From positions 180,393 to 244,392 of the forward strand of contig NZ_JAMXSB010000010.1 of the NCBI RefSeq assembly GCF_024124665.1: a DNA stretch of 64,000 nucleotides, given 5' to 3'. The DNA is from Pleionea sp. CnH1-48 (GTDB taxonomy: Bacteria; Pseudomonadota; Gammaproteobacteria; Enterobacterales; Kangiellaceae). Positions within the stretch are counted from its first letter, which is position 1; every line of letters begins with the position of its first letter. The translations under genes and the position numbers were made by a program. The notes beneath the pieces were generated by a model. It was not told where the DNA came from, ran no database searches, and saw only the letters and a program-made list of their open reading frames with translations. Positions 48,096 to 56,938 of the stretch are shown here, in pieces.

Positions 48096-48887
48096 ATGAG
48101 AGTTCAAAGTATAATCGCTTATAGTTTTTATATCGCGTTAGGAATGTGCCTCATTAGTTGCGATGATCCTAATGCTATTCCTGATATCAGAGCCGGAGAA
48201 GATGTAGGCATCGGGTTTACCAGCGTTGGCCTAGACTTGAATACCATTGCGTTACGTACGCAGGAAGCTTTAGCTGGAAACCTGATTACTGATGCAATGC
48301 TGTATAAGTCGAGCCAGCTGGGTCATAACGTAGATTTTGCTATCACAAATGGTGGAGCCATTCGATTCAATTCGAATGTCTATCCTGATGGTATATTGCC
48401 ACCTGGAGAAGTTACTCGTAGCGATCTGCTTGATATTTTACCATTTGATAATCGTATGGTGGTAATAACTGTGACAGGGGAAGAAGTAAAACAAATTTTA
48501 GAACGGAGTGTGGCAGACCTTCCCGATAATATATCTCCGGCAGGACAATTTATGCAGGTTTCTCGGGGTATTACTTTTACCGTTGATCTATTTAATGATG
48601 CTCAGATTATTGATACCAACCAAAATGTCCCTGTGATTATCTCTCCAGGCAGTCGAGTAGAAGCGATTATGATCAATGGCGCAGCCTATCAAGATCGTCA
48701 AGAATATGTCTTGGTCACAAACGAATTTGTCGCCTCGGGAGGCGATGGTTATGCCACGTTTGCTGCGATAGATGCATCTCGTAAGGTTACCCTTGATGTT
48801 CTCGATAGAGATGCTGTTGAGGATTATTTGACCGATAACTCTCCGGTTAGTCCTATTATAGAAAGTCGAATTAATTTAGTTCAGTAA
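48096..48887 (+). CDS. Lipoprotein consisting of a lone 5'-nucleotidase C-terminal domain
   Basis: A 263-residue product with lipobox LISC (Cys22). The whole mature part matches the 5'-nucleotidase C-terminal (substrate-binding) domain: NLITDAMLYKSSQLGHNVDFAITNGGAIR, GEVTRSDLLDILPFDNRMVVITVTG, then YVLVTNEFVASGGDGYATF. The N-terminal metallophosphatase domain that does the chemistry in UshA-type enzymes is absent, and no remnant is seen upstream because the TonB receptor ends 3 bases before. It is probably a surface or periplasmic nucleotide/nucleoside-binding protein working with the receptor. Confidence 0.82.
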   Translation: MRVQSIIAYSFYIALGMCLISCDDPNAIPDIRAGEDVGIGFTSVGLDLNTIALRTQEALAGNLITDAMLYKSSQLGHNVDFAITNGGAIRFNSNVYPDGILPPGEVTRSDLLDILPFDNRMVVITVTGEEVKQILERSVADLPDNISPAGQFMQVSRGITFTVDLFNDAQIIDTNQNVPVIISPGSRVEAIMINGAAYQDRQEYVLVTNEFVASGGDGYATFAAIDASRKVTLDVLDRDAVEDYLTDNSPVSPIIESRINLVQ

Positions 48888-49002
48888 TATCGTCTAGCTA
48901 GAGCTTTTTGAAGAATAGTGTTAGATTGATGACGGTTTTATAATATCTAACAAGCTGTCTATGCAGGATGCGTTTGGCAGTGTTTATTAAAATGGAGCCA
49001 AT

Positions 49003-49251
49003 ATGAATGATTTTGTATGGGTGATGATTGCTATCATTGCTTTATTAAATTTAGGTGTTTCGATTTTTGTTGCCAGACGTCCCGATCTTGAGACTTTTCA
49101 GAAAGGAGCACAGATCTTCTTAGTATGGTTGATACCAGTGATAATGGCTTGTGTGGTACTTATTATTAATCGTGATAGTGACTCCAATTTAAAATTTAAG
49201 AAGAAAGTTGGTAATTCCGGTTTTGATAATACTGGTGGTGGGCCTGATTAG
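49003..49251 (+). CDS. Small membrane protein
   Basis: 82 residues with two predicted membrane helices (VWVMIAIIALLNLGVSIFVA and FLVWLIPVIMACVVLIIN) separated by a short polar turn, and a polar Gly/Asp-rich tail. No family is recognised. It stands alone with good start context. Confidence 0.6.
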   Translation: MNDFVWVMIAIIALLNLGVSIFVARRPDLETFQKGAQIFLVWLIPVIMACVVLIINRDSDSNLKFKKKVGNSGFDNTGGGPD

Positions 49252-49382
49252 CTATTGTTAAATCTATTTATCTTTGCAGCGCTAATCAAACCTGATATAT
49301 GTGATCAAGTCGGATTGGGAGAGACTGGATTGTATGTTATACATAGGCAATATGGATTTAGAACTAAAGTTTAGGAAGTAAT

Positions 49383-50528
49383 ATGAGCAACGACTATCAA
49401 TACAAGGAACGAGAAGTAGAGCTCGATAAAGATCGAGAGTTTCGCCTGGGAGAAGGGAAGATAAGCGGCTATTGCTCGCTGTTTCTTGGTGTGATGAGCT
49501 TGTTGGCGGTATTAGCGTATTTGTATCCTTCATATCTTACCACCACAGAACTACGTCAGGCTTACGATGCTAAAGAACTTCAAGTCATTCTAAAATATGG
49601 TATGTACTTCTCCTTGTTCTTTGGAGTGCTTACCTTTGTGTTAGGTAAATATCGAAGAATGGGGACGGCTGGTATTCTTTTTACCTTAACGGCATTTGCA
49701 CTTGGTGGATATACCATTCCAGTGGGGCCCGTTGAGGCAAAGACAATGTCTCTGGGTGTTGACTGGTTAATTCTGGCTTTCTTGGGCTCAGCATTTGTTT
49801 TTATGACATTGGAGAAGCTGTTTCCCAAGTATAAAAATCAGGTGATTTTAAGAAAAGAGTGGGGGCTCGATCTCTTCTATTTCTGTTTTAATCACTTGGC
49901 TATTTCTGCCATTCTTATTTTCGCTAATTATCATGCTGCACATTTTGATTGGGCAATCAGTCCAGACTTGCAGAAAACGATTCAATCGATTCCTGTCATC
50001 ATACAAGTCGTGATTATTATTTTGTGTGCAGACTTTGTTTTGTATTGGGAGCATAGACTTTACCATGAGGTTAGGGTTTTATGGCCAGTCCATGCGGTTC
50101 ACCATTCGGTGGAAACCATGGATTGGTTGGCTGGGTCTCGTGGTCACTTTATTCAAGTGTTCTCAGAACGAGCAATGGTTATGATCCCGTTGTATTTACT
50201 AGGGGCAGATAAAGCCGCCTTGGATATTTATGTGGCATTTGCAGCACTTCAAGCCGTACTTATTCATTGCAATGTCAAGATTCCCTTTGGCTTCTTAAAG
50301 TATATCTTTGTTACTCCGCAGTTTCACCACTGGCATCACAGCTCGGAGAAGCCAGCTATTGATACCAACTACTCAGCGCATCTAGTGGTATTTGATCGTC
50401 TGTTTGGTACTTACCACATGCCAAAAGAACATTGGCCTGCGGACTACGGCACGACCGTAAAACTACCGAATTCTTATATCGGACAGTTGATGTATCCTAT
50501 AACTGCTTTATTGAAAAAGAAATCGTGA
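49383..50528 (+). CDS. Sterol desaturase / fatty acid hydroxylase family protein
   Basis: A 381-residue membrane protein with several helices in the N-terminal half and the di-iron histidine clusters of the family: HRLYHEVRVLWPVHAVHHS (two clusters) and the C-terminal HHWHHSSEKPAID. VLYWEHRLYHEV and FDRLFGTYHMPKEHWP are typical. Such enzymes hydroxylate or desaturate lipids with oxygen at the inner membrane. The substrate is unknown. Confidence 0.88.
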   Translation: MSNDYQYKEREVELDKDREFRLGEGKISGYCSLFLGVMSLLAVLAYLYPSYLTTTELRQAYDAKELQVILKYGMYFSLFFGVLTFVLGKYRRMGTAGILFTLTAFALGGYTIPVGPVEAKTMSLGVDWLILAFLGSAFVFMTLEKLFPKYKNQVILRKEWGLDLFYFCFNHLAISAILIFANYHAAHFDWAISPDLQKTIQSIPVIIQVVIIILCADFVLYWEHRLYHEVRVLWPVHAVHHSVETMDWLAGSRGHFIQVFSERAMVMIPLYLLGADKAALDIYVAFAALQAVLIHCNVKIPFGFLKYIFVTPQFHHWHHSSEKPAIDTNYSAHLVVFDRLFGTYHMPKEHWPADYGTTVKLPNSYIGQLMYPITALLKKKS

Positions 50529-50545
50529 ATATGGGAGCTAAGTCA

Positions 50546-50872
50546 ATGAAACGAAGTATCTTGGTGATCTTTCTCGTGCTTGTTATTTCTGCTTGTTCAG
50601 ATCCGGTGCCTGATGATAAGAAAGAGTATGTCGGTGAGTGGGAAGGCGAGAACATATACCTGCTTATCTTGGCTAATGGTCGCATAGAATATGAAAGAAG
50701 AGCAAATAGTGGCAATGTATCCATCGAAGCGCCTATTAAGGAGTTTGTTGGTGATGACTTTGTAGTGGGTATCTGGTTTTTTGACACGACGTTTAAGGTT
50801 TCCCAGCCTCCTAATGAGGAGGCTGGGGAATGGGTGATGGTTGTCGATGGTGTGCGGCTTGTGCGGAATTAG
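50546..50872 (+). CDS. Small lipoprotein of unknown function
   Basis: 108 residues from ATG 50546, 8 bases after GGGAG; longer starts overlap the hydroxylase gene. Lipobox VISAC is followed by an acidic linker and a beta-rich domain (EYVGEWEGENIYLLILANGRIEYERR). The 3' part contains a perfect 11-bp inverted repeat (50802-50827). No family is recognised. Confidence 0.65.
   Translation: MKRSILVIFLVLVISACSDPVPDDKKEYVGEWEGENIYLLILANGRIEYERRANSGNVSIEAPIKEFVGDDFVVGIWFFDTTFKVSQPPNEEAGEWVMVVDGVRLVRN
50802..50827 (+). other. Intragenic 11-bp perfect hairpin
   Basis: CCCAGCCTCCT pairs with AGGAGGCTGGG around AATG, inside the coding part of the small lipoprotein, 45 bases before its stop. It could act as an RNA structure in the 3' end of that gene. 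Confidence 0.5.
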
Positions 50873-50912
50873 AAATGGCTTCTAACTGTCTTATATCACT
50901 TTAGGTTTTATA

Positions 50913-51476
50913 GTGAAGATATTTTACTTACTGGCTACTGTCTATTTCTCTTATGCAGTGTATAAGAATATAGCGGACAAAGGCGAGCATATTGTTTCAA
51001 AAATAATATGGTCCAGCCTTTTCTTACTTATTATTTTATTCTGTGTTTCAGAGTTGTTAGAGCTTGGAATATTCGAGCTGCCGCCGTATTGGAGCTTGGC
51101 CATCTGGGTTGCTTTTGGGTGTCTGTTTGAGTATGGCGTTCTGTATTATTATAAACGACGAAATGATAAATGGATTTCTGCTGAGTATTACATAATCAAA
51201 GCATCAGAGCTTCTGAGTCAGCCGGATTTGTTCGAGTACAGACGTAAGTCATTGGAAGAAAAGGACTCATCAAAGTGGAAAAAAGAAATTTTGGATGCAA
51301 TGATTGCCCTTGAAGAACTGGCAAACGAAAAGGGTGCTAGTTCAGACTTTTGGCGACTTATGGAAAACGCTGCACTGGCCTTAGGAAAGAAGGAAAAGGT
51401 CAAGCTTTATAGCAAAACATTCCATGAAAAGCTTTGTGTATCGCCTCATAAAACACCTAATACTCTTAAAGAGTAA
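50913..51476 (+). CDS. Membrane-anchored hypothetical protein
   Basis: 187 residues from GTG 50913. Two or three N-terminal hydrophobic helices (FYLLATVYFSYAVYK, IIWSSLFLLIILFCVSELLEL, WSLAIWVAFGCLFEYGVLYYY) lead to a charged cytosolic helical domain (about 80-187). No family is recognised. Confidence 0.55.
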   Translation: MKIFYLLATVYFSYAVYKNIADKGEHIVSKIIWSSLFLLIILFCVSELLELGIFELPPYWSLAIWVAFGCLFEYGVLYYYKRRNDKWISAEYYIIKASELLSQPDLFEYRRKSLEEKDSSKWKKEILDAMIALEELANEKGASSDFWRLMENAALALGKKEKVKLYSKTFHEKLCVSPHKTPNTLKE

Positions 51477-51579
51477 TTTCGACTGGCTCTAACAGTGGTA
51501 TAAGTAGAGATTTATTATCTATAAGGTGTGTTTATATCTTCTACTACACGTCGCAAAGCAATTTAGATAAGTAGGTTCT

Positions 51580-51948
51580 ATGGAATATAAAGGTATATAT
51601 GTTTGTCATGGTATGAAGCATCCAAGGCAGTTCTTTTTTGAGGGCAGCGAGGATCTGATAGAGTACTTTTTGAGTCGATCGCCCTATAGCTCATTTGAGA
51701 GCGATATTTCGATATTGGAGAACAGATATGTCGAAATTATGGATCAAAAGATCTATGAGTATTTGGTCAGTCATGATGGAGGTTTAAGTGGGAATTACTA
51801 CCCCTATGTTTTTCATGCAACTTTAAAGGTTAGTGGAAGCCAGAGCATATATACTTCAAGCTCACTCAGTCGCTTTGACGAAATGGTGCTGGCTTACGAG
51901 GGGAAGCGTTACTTATTCTCGAGCGATGTTTCAAAGCCGCAGAAATAA
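51580..51948 (+). CDS. Hypothetical small protein
   Basis: 122 residues, soluble, rich in aromatic residues and Ser (FFFEGSEDLIEYFLSRSPYSS). No signal peptide and no known motif. It lies in a run of unrelated small unknown genes. The next gene has a comparable opening segment (EEIVAFFSGYESASMYSS) in the same relative place, so the two may be distant relatives. Confidence 0.5.
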   Translation: MEYKGIYVCHGMKHPRQFFFEGSEDLIEYFLSRSPYSSFESDISILENRYVEIMDQKIYEYLVSHDGGLSGNYYPYVFHATLKVSGSQSIYTSSSLSRFDEMVLAYEGKRYLFSSDVSKPQK

Positions 51949-51998
51949 ATATAAGTCATTATCTAGAATGATTAAGCTACTAATGATGGAGAGTATGA

Positions 51999-52325
51999 GT
52001 GGCAATCGAGAAAGTTGAGGTTCTGAATATTGCTGAGTGCGTATGCAAAAGGCCTAAAATGTTTACAGCGACGGGTTCAATTGAAGAGATTGTGGCCTTT
52101 TTTTCCGGTTACGAATCTGCATCAATGTACAGCTCAAATGTTAAAGATATGTCTCCAGTAGAAGCTTTGAGTTGGATATCTTCTGAATGTGGGATTGAAG
52201 ACAGATTTTCGTATGGTTTACCTCTCAATTATGTAGAGGTCGTAAAAAGTAGGTTCGGAACTTCAAGCAACTTGCTAGAGGAGCTCCTAAGCTACTTTTC
52301 AAGCTTAAAGCATAGTAGTACTTAA
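51999..52325 (+). CDS. Hypothetical small protein, possible distant relative of the previous gene
   Basis: 108 residues from GTG 51999, soluble. The segment FTATGSIEEIVAFFSGYESASMYSS is comparable in position and character to FFFEGSEDLIEYFLSRSPYSS in the preceding protein. No known family. Confidence 0.5.
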   Translation: MAIEKVEVLNIAECVCKRPKMFTATGSIEEIVAFFSGYESASMYSSNVKDMSPVEALSWISSECGIEDRFSYGLPLNYVEVVKSRFGTSSNLLEELLSYFSSLKHSST

Positions 52326-52448
52326 GTGTAAGGCTGAGTTTGTCGGAATAAGGCCTATATTTCGCATCCATGAAGGATTCAAACTGTTTTTGAAAAAGCA
52401 ACACTTTCTCTGTAAAGTAGGATTATTCGAGAAATGTTGGATAAATAA

Positions 52449-52877
52449 GTGACTACTCTTAAACAAAAACTCGCAACAGCGTTAGGTATCTGGTTTGTTA
52501 ACGTGTTAGTTGCGCTTTTATTTATGCGTTTTTCGCCTGTTTGTTATTCTTATGTGGATGAATCTTATACTTCTATCAGTGGTATTCTGATACTTGCACT
52601 ACAAGTGCCTTTTTATTGGATATTTGGTTTTATTGTATTTGTTTTTATCTTTCCTATGAGTTTGATGGCTCTACTTAGCGATCTATCACTGATAGAGAAA
52701 GACAAAGGGTTTATTGCACAACTAGCTTACGTTTTTATGACTTTTGCAATATCGTTGTTTGGCTTGTATAAGTGGCGAGTGTTGTCGAGTAGGCAGAAGT
52801 GGGGGATTGTCTTGATTGTAAGTTTACTAATTAACCCCATTTTTCTGGAGTCGTTTTTTCTGTCAATGAGTGTATGA
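52449..52877 (+). CDS. Small integral membrane protein
   Basis: 142 residues from GTG 52449 with about four hydrophobic helices (LGIWFVNVLVALLFMRF, ILILALQVPFYWIFGFIVFVFIFP, YVFMTFAISLFGLY, IVLIVSLLINPIFLESFF). No family is recognised. Confidence 0.55.
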   Translation: MTTLKQKLATALGIWFVNVLVALLFMRFSPVCYSYVDESYTSISGILILALQVPFYWIFGFIVFVFIFPMSLMALLSDLSLIEKDKGFIAQLAYVFMTFAISLFGLYKWRVLSSRQKWGIVLIVSLLINPIFLESFFLSMSV

Positions 52878-52953
52878 GTTTTAGGCTCATTAGCCTGTTT
52901 AGCTCGTTTATATCGAAAGACTTTGTGGTGTTTCTTTAATAAAGAGGTAGCTA

Positions 52954-53622
52954 GTGTTTCGAGTAATACTTTTAATGTTGGTAATGTGGACTTCAGAGTG
53001 TTTATGGGCGACAGCTCAAGTTCCCGATACATTATTATTTCAAGGAAAGACCCATGACTTGCACGTTAATCCATTAAGCCGGTTTTTTGAAGAAAACCCC
53101 GAATTAAAGCCTGAGAGTGAGGTGACGGTTACTTCTAACTGGAGAGGGTATGAGGCAACATTTTCTATTGTGAATGATCAACTCTACGTTAACGACATTA
53201 CTGTTTTAAGAAAAGGCTTCTTTAAGTGGAATGACATTCGCGATGTTTCAGTTATTAGAGATGTATTTCCAGAAAAATTGGATAGAAGGCTAAAGTGGTA
53301 CTCAGGATTGCTTATATCGCCAAAAGGAAAAGTAGTGAAGTATATTCACGGAGGCTATGCGTCTCAATTTGAGCGTTACCTTCTAATTCGAGTGAAAAAG
53401 GGCATTGTGACAGAATATGCCGAGATGACACTGGAACAGTGGAAGACCTATAAGCAAAGACAGTTTGAAGCTTACAAGCAAACCAAAGAATATCAAACCC
53501 TATACAGAGATATTGCGGCGGAGCTTCCTTCGTTTACAGATCAACAAGTAGAAGACGCTATTTTTCAGATGGAAGGTTATGTTCAGTCAGAGGAACTTCC
53601 TTTTAAAGAGAAAGGCAAGTGA
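52954..53622 (+). CDS. Secreted hypothetical protein
   Basis: 222 residues from GTG 52954 with a signal peptide (FRVILLMLVMWTSECLWATA). The mature part is beta-rich at first (VTVTSNWRGYEATFSIV) and ends in a long charged helix (TLEQWKTYKQRQFEAYKQTK). No known family. Confidence 0.6.
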   Translation: MFRVILLMLVMWTSECLWATAQVPDTLLFQGKTHDLHVNPLSRFFEENPELKPESEVTVTSNWRGYEATFSIVNDQLYVNDITVLRKGFFKWNDIRDVSVIRDVFPEKLDRRLKWYSGLLISPKGKVVKYIHGGYASQFERYLLIRVKKGIVTEYAEMTLEQWKTYKQRQFEAYKQTKEYQTLYRDIAAELPSFTDQQVEDAIFQMEGYVQSEELPFKEKGK

Positions 53623-53648
53623 GCTAGAGGTTATTGTGTGTAGCTATC

Positions 53649-53690
53649 AAAGGCTTTGTCTTAAAGACTAAAGCCTCTGGTATTTGTTCG
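53649..53690 (+). terminator. Hairpin between convergent genes
   Basis: AGGCTTTGTCTT pairs with AAGACTAAAGCCT (one bulge) between the + strand gene ending at 53622 and the - strand gene ending at 53721. Possibly a shared terminator. Confidence 0.4.
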
Positions 53691-53720
53691 TATACGAAAG
53701 ATGACGGCTAGCTATAATGA

Positions 53721-54551
53721 TTAAAGATCATTACAAAAGGCAATTCCGTATCGGTTCTCACCTGTAATATTATCTTTTTGATAGCTTTGGAAGTTATCAA
53801 TTTCATGCCATTGTCCAGACGCATAGCTGCTCATATACCAGGTTGAACCATCTTCGTAGTGCACGATCACGCCTCTGCGATTATCACCCGATATATCTTT
53901 GATTCGACCTTGGATCGGAGAATGAATACTTGTCCATTGACCCGAGGCATAGTTGTTTATATAGGCAATTCGACTATTGGCTTCATCAGAAAAAGCAATT
54001 ACACCATTTTTGTTATCGCCAGTAATACCCTTGATTCGTCCATGTGCAAAAGGAGCTCTACTAATTGAACGCCATTGATTGGCAGAGTAACTGTTCATAT
54101 AGGCGATGGAAGAGCCATTATGTATCACTGGGCCATATCGGTTGTCGCCAGTTAAGCCTTGAATGATAAAAGGAGCTTCTCTTAGAGTTGTCCAACTATT
54201 CCTGGCGTAAGAGTTCATATATTTAACCACTTTAGCGTGACTTCCTTTACCCGCAACAATAGGACCGTACTGATTATTTCCTGACAAAAAGCCAACATCA
54301 ATTTGAGGATCTTTTATTTTATTCCAGACTCCAGAAGAATACGATGTGATGTATTTAATAGTGCGGTTATTGTAACCTCCTGCTGCTATTATACCTTTGC
54401 GATTGTCGCCCGAAATAAGAGAACAGTTTAACCCTGGATTTGCTAAAAATACGGTGTCTCTAGAACTGTAACTATTTATATAACCAAAATTGCTCGCCGT
54501 GGCGGCGTGAGATAACCCTAGGCACAAGAGTGCACATGTTAACTTTTTCAT
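53721..54551 (-). CDS. Secreted six-repeat, probable beta-propeller protein
   Basis: 276 residues with a signal peptide (KKLTCALLCLGLSHAATA). The whole mature protein is six repeats of about 40-44 residues, each with a Y-[IM]-[NT]-[NS]-Y-[SA] strand, a W about five residues later, and an SGDNRxGxI or TGDNRYGPV turn. Regular beta-rich units of this length suggest a closed propeller or similar solenoid. I do not recognise a named family. Two Cys, one in the first and one in the last repeat, could close the ring. Confidence 0.75.
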   Translation of the reverse strand: MKKLTCALLCLGLSHAATASNFGYINSYSSRDTVFLANPGLNCSLISGDNRKGIIAAGGYNNRTIKYITSYSSGVWNKIKDPQIDVGFLSGNNQYGPIVAGKGSHAKVVKYMNSYARNSWTTLREAPFIIQGLTGDNRYGPVIHNGSSIAYMNSYSANQWRSISRAPFAHGRIKGITGDNKNGVIAFSDEANSRIAYINNYASGQWTSIHSPIQGRIKDISGDNRRGVIVHYEDGSTWYMSSYASGQWHEIDNFQSYQKDNITGENRYGIAFCNDL

Positions 54552-54794
54552 AAAAAACTTTCCTTAATGATATGATTTTTCAATCAAACATGAGTGTTTC
54601 TATTGCTCATCCATATACGAACGGAGAGAAGTTAACATTTGCGTTTTTTATGCGTCAATTTAAATATTGAGATAACGCGAAGGGTTATATTTTAAAAGGA
54701 TATATGTGGATTGAGAGTCGTGAATTTTTCAAGAAATATTTAAGTGAACACTCTGGTCTAAACACAAAGTGTTCACTGAAAAGTCAGCCTGCTT

Positions 54795-55466
54795 TCAAGC
54801 TAAAGATAGCAAAAACTTTAAACCGAGTTGGTTTATTAAGTCCTCAGCAATACCACCTGAAAACGTTTTTTCATTTACTGGTATATTATTTCTTTTAGTC
54901 TGTTCCAGAAAAGTAAATGTCATGCTTAAAGCTTCTTGGTCGTAGGTTAACAGTTGGTTAAACTTGGTGAGTAACTGTTGCAAATTAATATGTTTTAAGT
55001 GGGCAGAGATGGTTGTTACATTACTGGTCACGTGGACGCGTTCTTTTGGCGGCTTGTTATATTCTTCTTGAACATTAGGGGCAGCCAGAGAGCCTGCTAT
55101 CATCACGATCTTCTTGATGAGCTTATTCATAGCTTTTTGAAAAGCACGCTCACTTTGCTTAAAGACGTTATTAATTTTATTTCCGTTTGCCGCAAACTGA
55201 GCATTGTATTGAACATTCGCTTGTTCTATAGCAACTTTACCAAGAAGCTCTAAGATAGCATGCATAATAATATCAAAGCTTTCTGCATTGTAATCTTCCA
55301 TAGATTCTAGCTCGGCAATAATTTCTTCTGCCGTGAGCAGTTTATCTGCTGTTTTATCGTTACAATAGTCTGCATCGTCAATAACAATACAGCCACTGGC
55401 TACCGCCGACATAGAAAAGATGCTTAAGCCAAGTAGGCTTGCCATTGTTGGTTTTTTAAACTTCAT
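54795..55466 (-). CDS. Secreted hypothetical helical protein
   Basis: 223 residues with a signal peptide (MASLLGLSIFSMSAVASG) and two Cys in the mature N-terminus (CIVIDDADYC). The rest is mainly helical (LTAEEIIAELESMEDYNAES, FKQSERAFQKAMNKLIKKIV). No family is recognised. It is on the same strand as the repeat protein but about 240 bases upstream of it. Confidence 0.55.
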   Translation of the reverse strand: MKFKKPTMASLLGLSIFSMSAVASGCIVIDDADYCNDKTADKLLTAEEIIAELESMEDYNAESFDIIMHAILELLGKVAIEQANVQYNAQFAANGNKINNVFKQSERAFQKAMNKLIKKIVMIAGSLAAPNVQEEYNKPPKERVHVTSNVTTISAHLKHINLQQLLTKFNQLLTYDQEALSMTFTFLEQTKRNNIPVNEKTFSGGIAEDLINQLGLKFLLSLA

Positions 55467-55720
55467 TTAAGAACCCTTATCAGATTCTGTGTTAGTGTTA
55501 CTTTGTGGTTCTAATTAATATGCTTATTGGTGTGAGTGGTGGCTTTATAGCGCACAGCTTATGCCAGTCACATTGGATAGCTTATTTATAGATTATGGAG
55601 ATACTGTGGAGAATGTGGATATTTTTAGTAGGGGGCGAGAAAGAAGGCTCAAGTAACATCAAATGTGGTTATATTTTGTCTATTATCTAACTGGCTGGGT
55701 GAAAAAGGTGAATATGAAGC

Positions 55721-56467
55721 ATGAATAAGTACAAAAAATATACTAATGAATTAAAGTCAGCCCTAAAACAGGTTTCTACGGAAGAGAAGGCCGAGTCGAG
55801 CCGCCGTTACTTCCCTAATGGCATTCATTGTATTGGCGTTAATGCCACGGATATTAAAACGATTATTGCTGATTTTCACAAGAGCCACTCAGAACTCAGC
55901 CCAGAGGAAGTTTTGGCGATTACCGAGGCGACACTTAAACAGGCTGAATATCATGAAGAAGTGATGGTCGCTTTCGGTTTGGTCACTAAATATGTGAAAA
56001 AGCACTACGATGATTCGTTGTTAGAACGATTTGAGTTTTGGCTCGAGCATTATGCGAGTAACTGGGCACAAACCGACGACCTGTGCATGAAAACGATTTA
56101 TCAATTTATGTTGTCACGTCCACATTTGATTGAGCAGGTACAACGCTGGGGCCACTCAAAAGTCTCCTGGTGTCGTCGAGGGAACTGTGTTGTCTGGGTT
56201 AAATTTATTAACCGCAAGATAGGTAAGACGGTCTATGTGTTAGATAAGAAGCTTATTTTCAAGCAGTGTGATTTATTGTTAGAAGATGAAGACGAGTTCG
56301 TGCAGAAGGGAGTGGGCTGGTTGCTTAAGGTAACTGCTGCACATCATGAGAGTGATGTGATTAAATATATAAAGAAGAATGCTTCTAAGATGACTCGCGG
56401 GACTTTGCGGTACGCGATTGAGAAGATGGATAAAGAGATTAGAAAAGGGTTATTGGCATTGTCATGA
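55721..56467 (+). CDS. AlkD-like DNA alkylation repeat protein
   Basis: A 248-residue HEAT-like protein of the DNA-alkylation-repeat family. Typical parts are the MKTIYQFMLSRPHLIEQVQRW helix, SWCRRGNCVVWVKFINR, EDEFVQKGVGWLLKVTAAH and the C-terminal TRGTLRYAIEKMDKEIRKG. AlkD-type glycosylases remove N3- and N7-alkylpurines without flipping the base. Whether this copy is catalytic is not certain. It overlaps the next gene by 4 bases (ATGA). Confidence 0.85.
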   Translation: MNKYKKYTNELKSALKQVSTEEKAESSRRYFPNGIHCIGVNATDIKTIIADFHKSHSELSPEEVLAITEATLKQAEYHEEVMVAFGLVTKYVKKHYDDSLLERFEFWLEHYASNWAQTDDLCMKTIYQFMLSRPHLIEQVQRWGHSKVSWCRRGNCVVWVKFINRKIGKTVYVLDKKLIFKQCDLLLEDEDEFVQKGVGWLLKVTAAHHESDVIKYIKKNASKMTRGTLRYAIEKMDKEIRKGLLALS

Positions 56468-56922
56468 GAGTGCGAAAAGCAACGCTAGAGGATCTTCCTT
56501 ATCTGGTAGAGTTTACGGCTGAGGAAGCTCGAGAAGCTGAGGGTCTTGTTAAGATCCCTGAAACATTACAGAAGGGTATTCGAGCCGCTTTGAAAGATCC
56601 ATCGATTGCTACTTATTGGGTTCTGGTTGATAAAGAAGATTCTCCAATAGGCAGCGTTTCTGTTGTGAAAGAGTGGAGTGACTGGAATGCAGGATATTAC
56701 TGGTGGATTCAAAGTATGTTTTTGTCGAAGCCTTATCGAGGTAGAGGGCTCATGTCTACCTTATTAGATACCGTAAAGGCAGAGATGAGTGCCCAGAAGG
56801 GGCTTGAACTACGGCTGTACGTTCACAAAGATAATAGCACTGCTATTCGAGCTTATGAGCGAGCTAACTTTTCAAAGTCAGATTATGAAATCATGGTATT
56901 GAAAAGTTCGCATGCATCTTAG
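56464..56922 (+). CDS. GNAT-family N-acetyltransferase
   Basis: A 152-residue GNAT protein. Acetyl-CoA binding is shown by MFLSKPYRGRGLMSTLLDTV (motif A with RGRG), followed by LRLYVHKDNSTAIRAYERANF (motif B). It is translationally coupled to the AlkD-like gene by a 4-base overlap. The substrate is unknown. Confidence 0.88.
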   Translation: MRVRKATLEDLPYLVEFTAEEAREAEGLVKIPETLQKGIRAALKDPSIATYWVLVDKEDSPIGSVSVVKEWSDWNAGYYWWIQSMFLSKPYRGRGLMSTLLDTVKAEMSAQKGLELRLYVHKDNSTAIRAYERANFSKSDYEIMVLKSSHAS

Positions 56923-56938
56923 CCTTTTGATGCTTCGC

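Noticed and set aside
54704..54898. Small plus-strand frame of 64 codons
   Set aside because: It overlaps the 3' end of the secreted gene on the minus strand, has no ribosome site and no family features.
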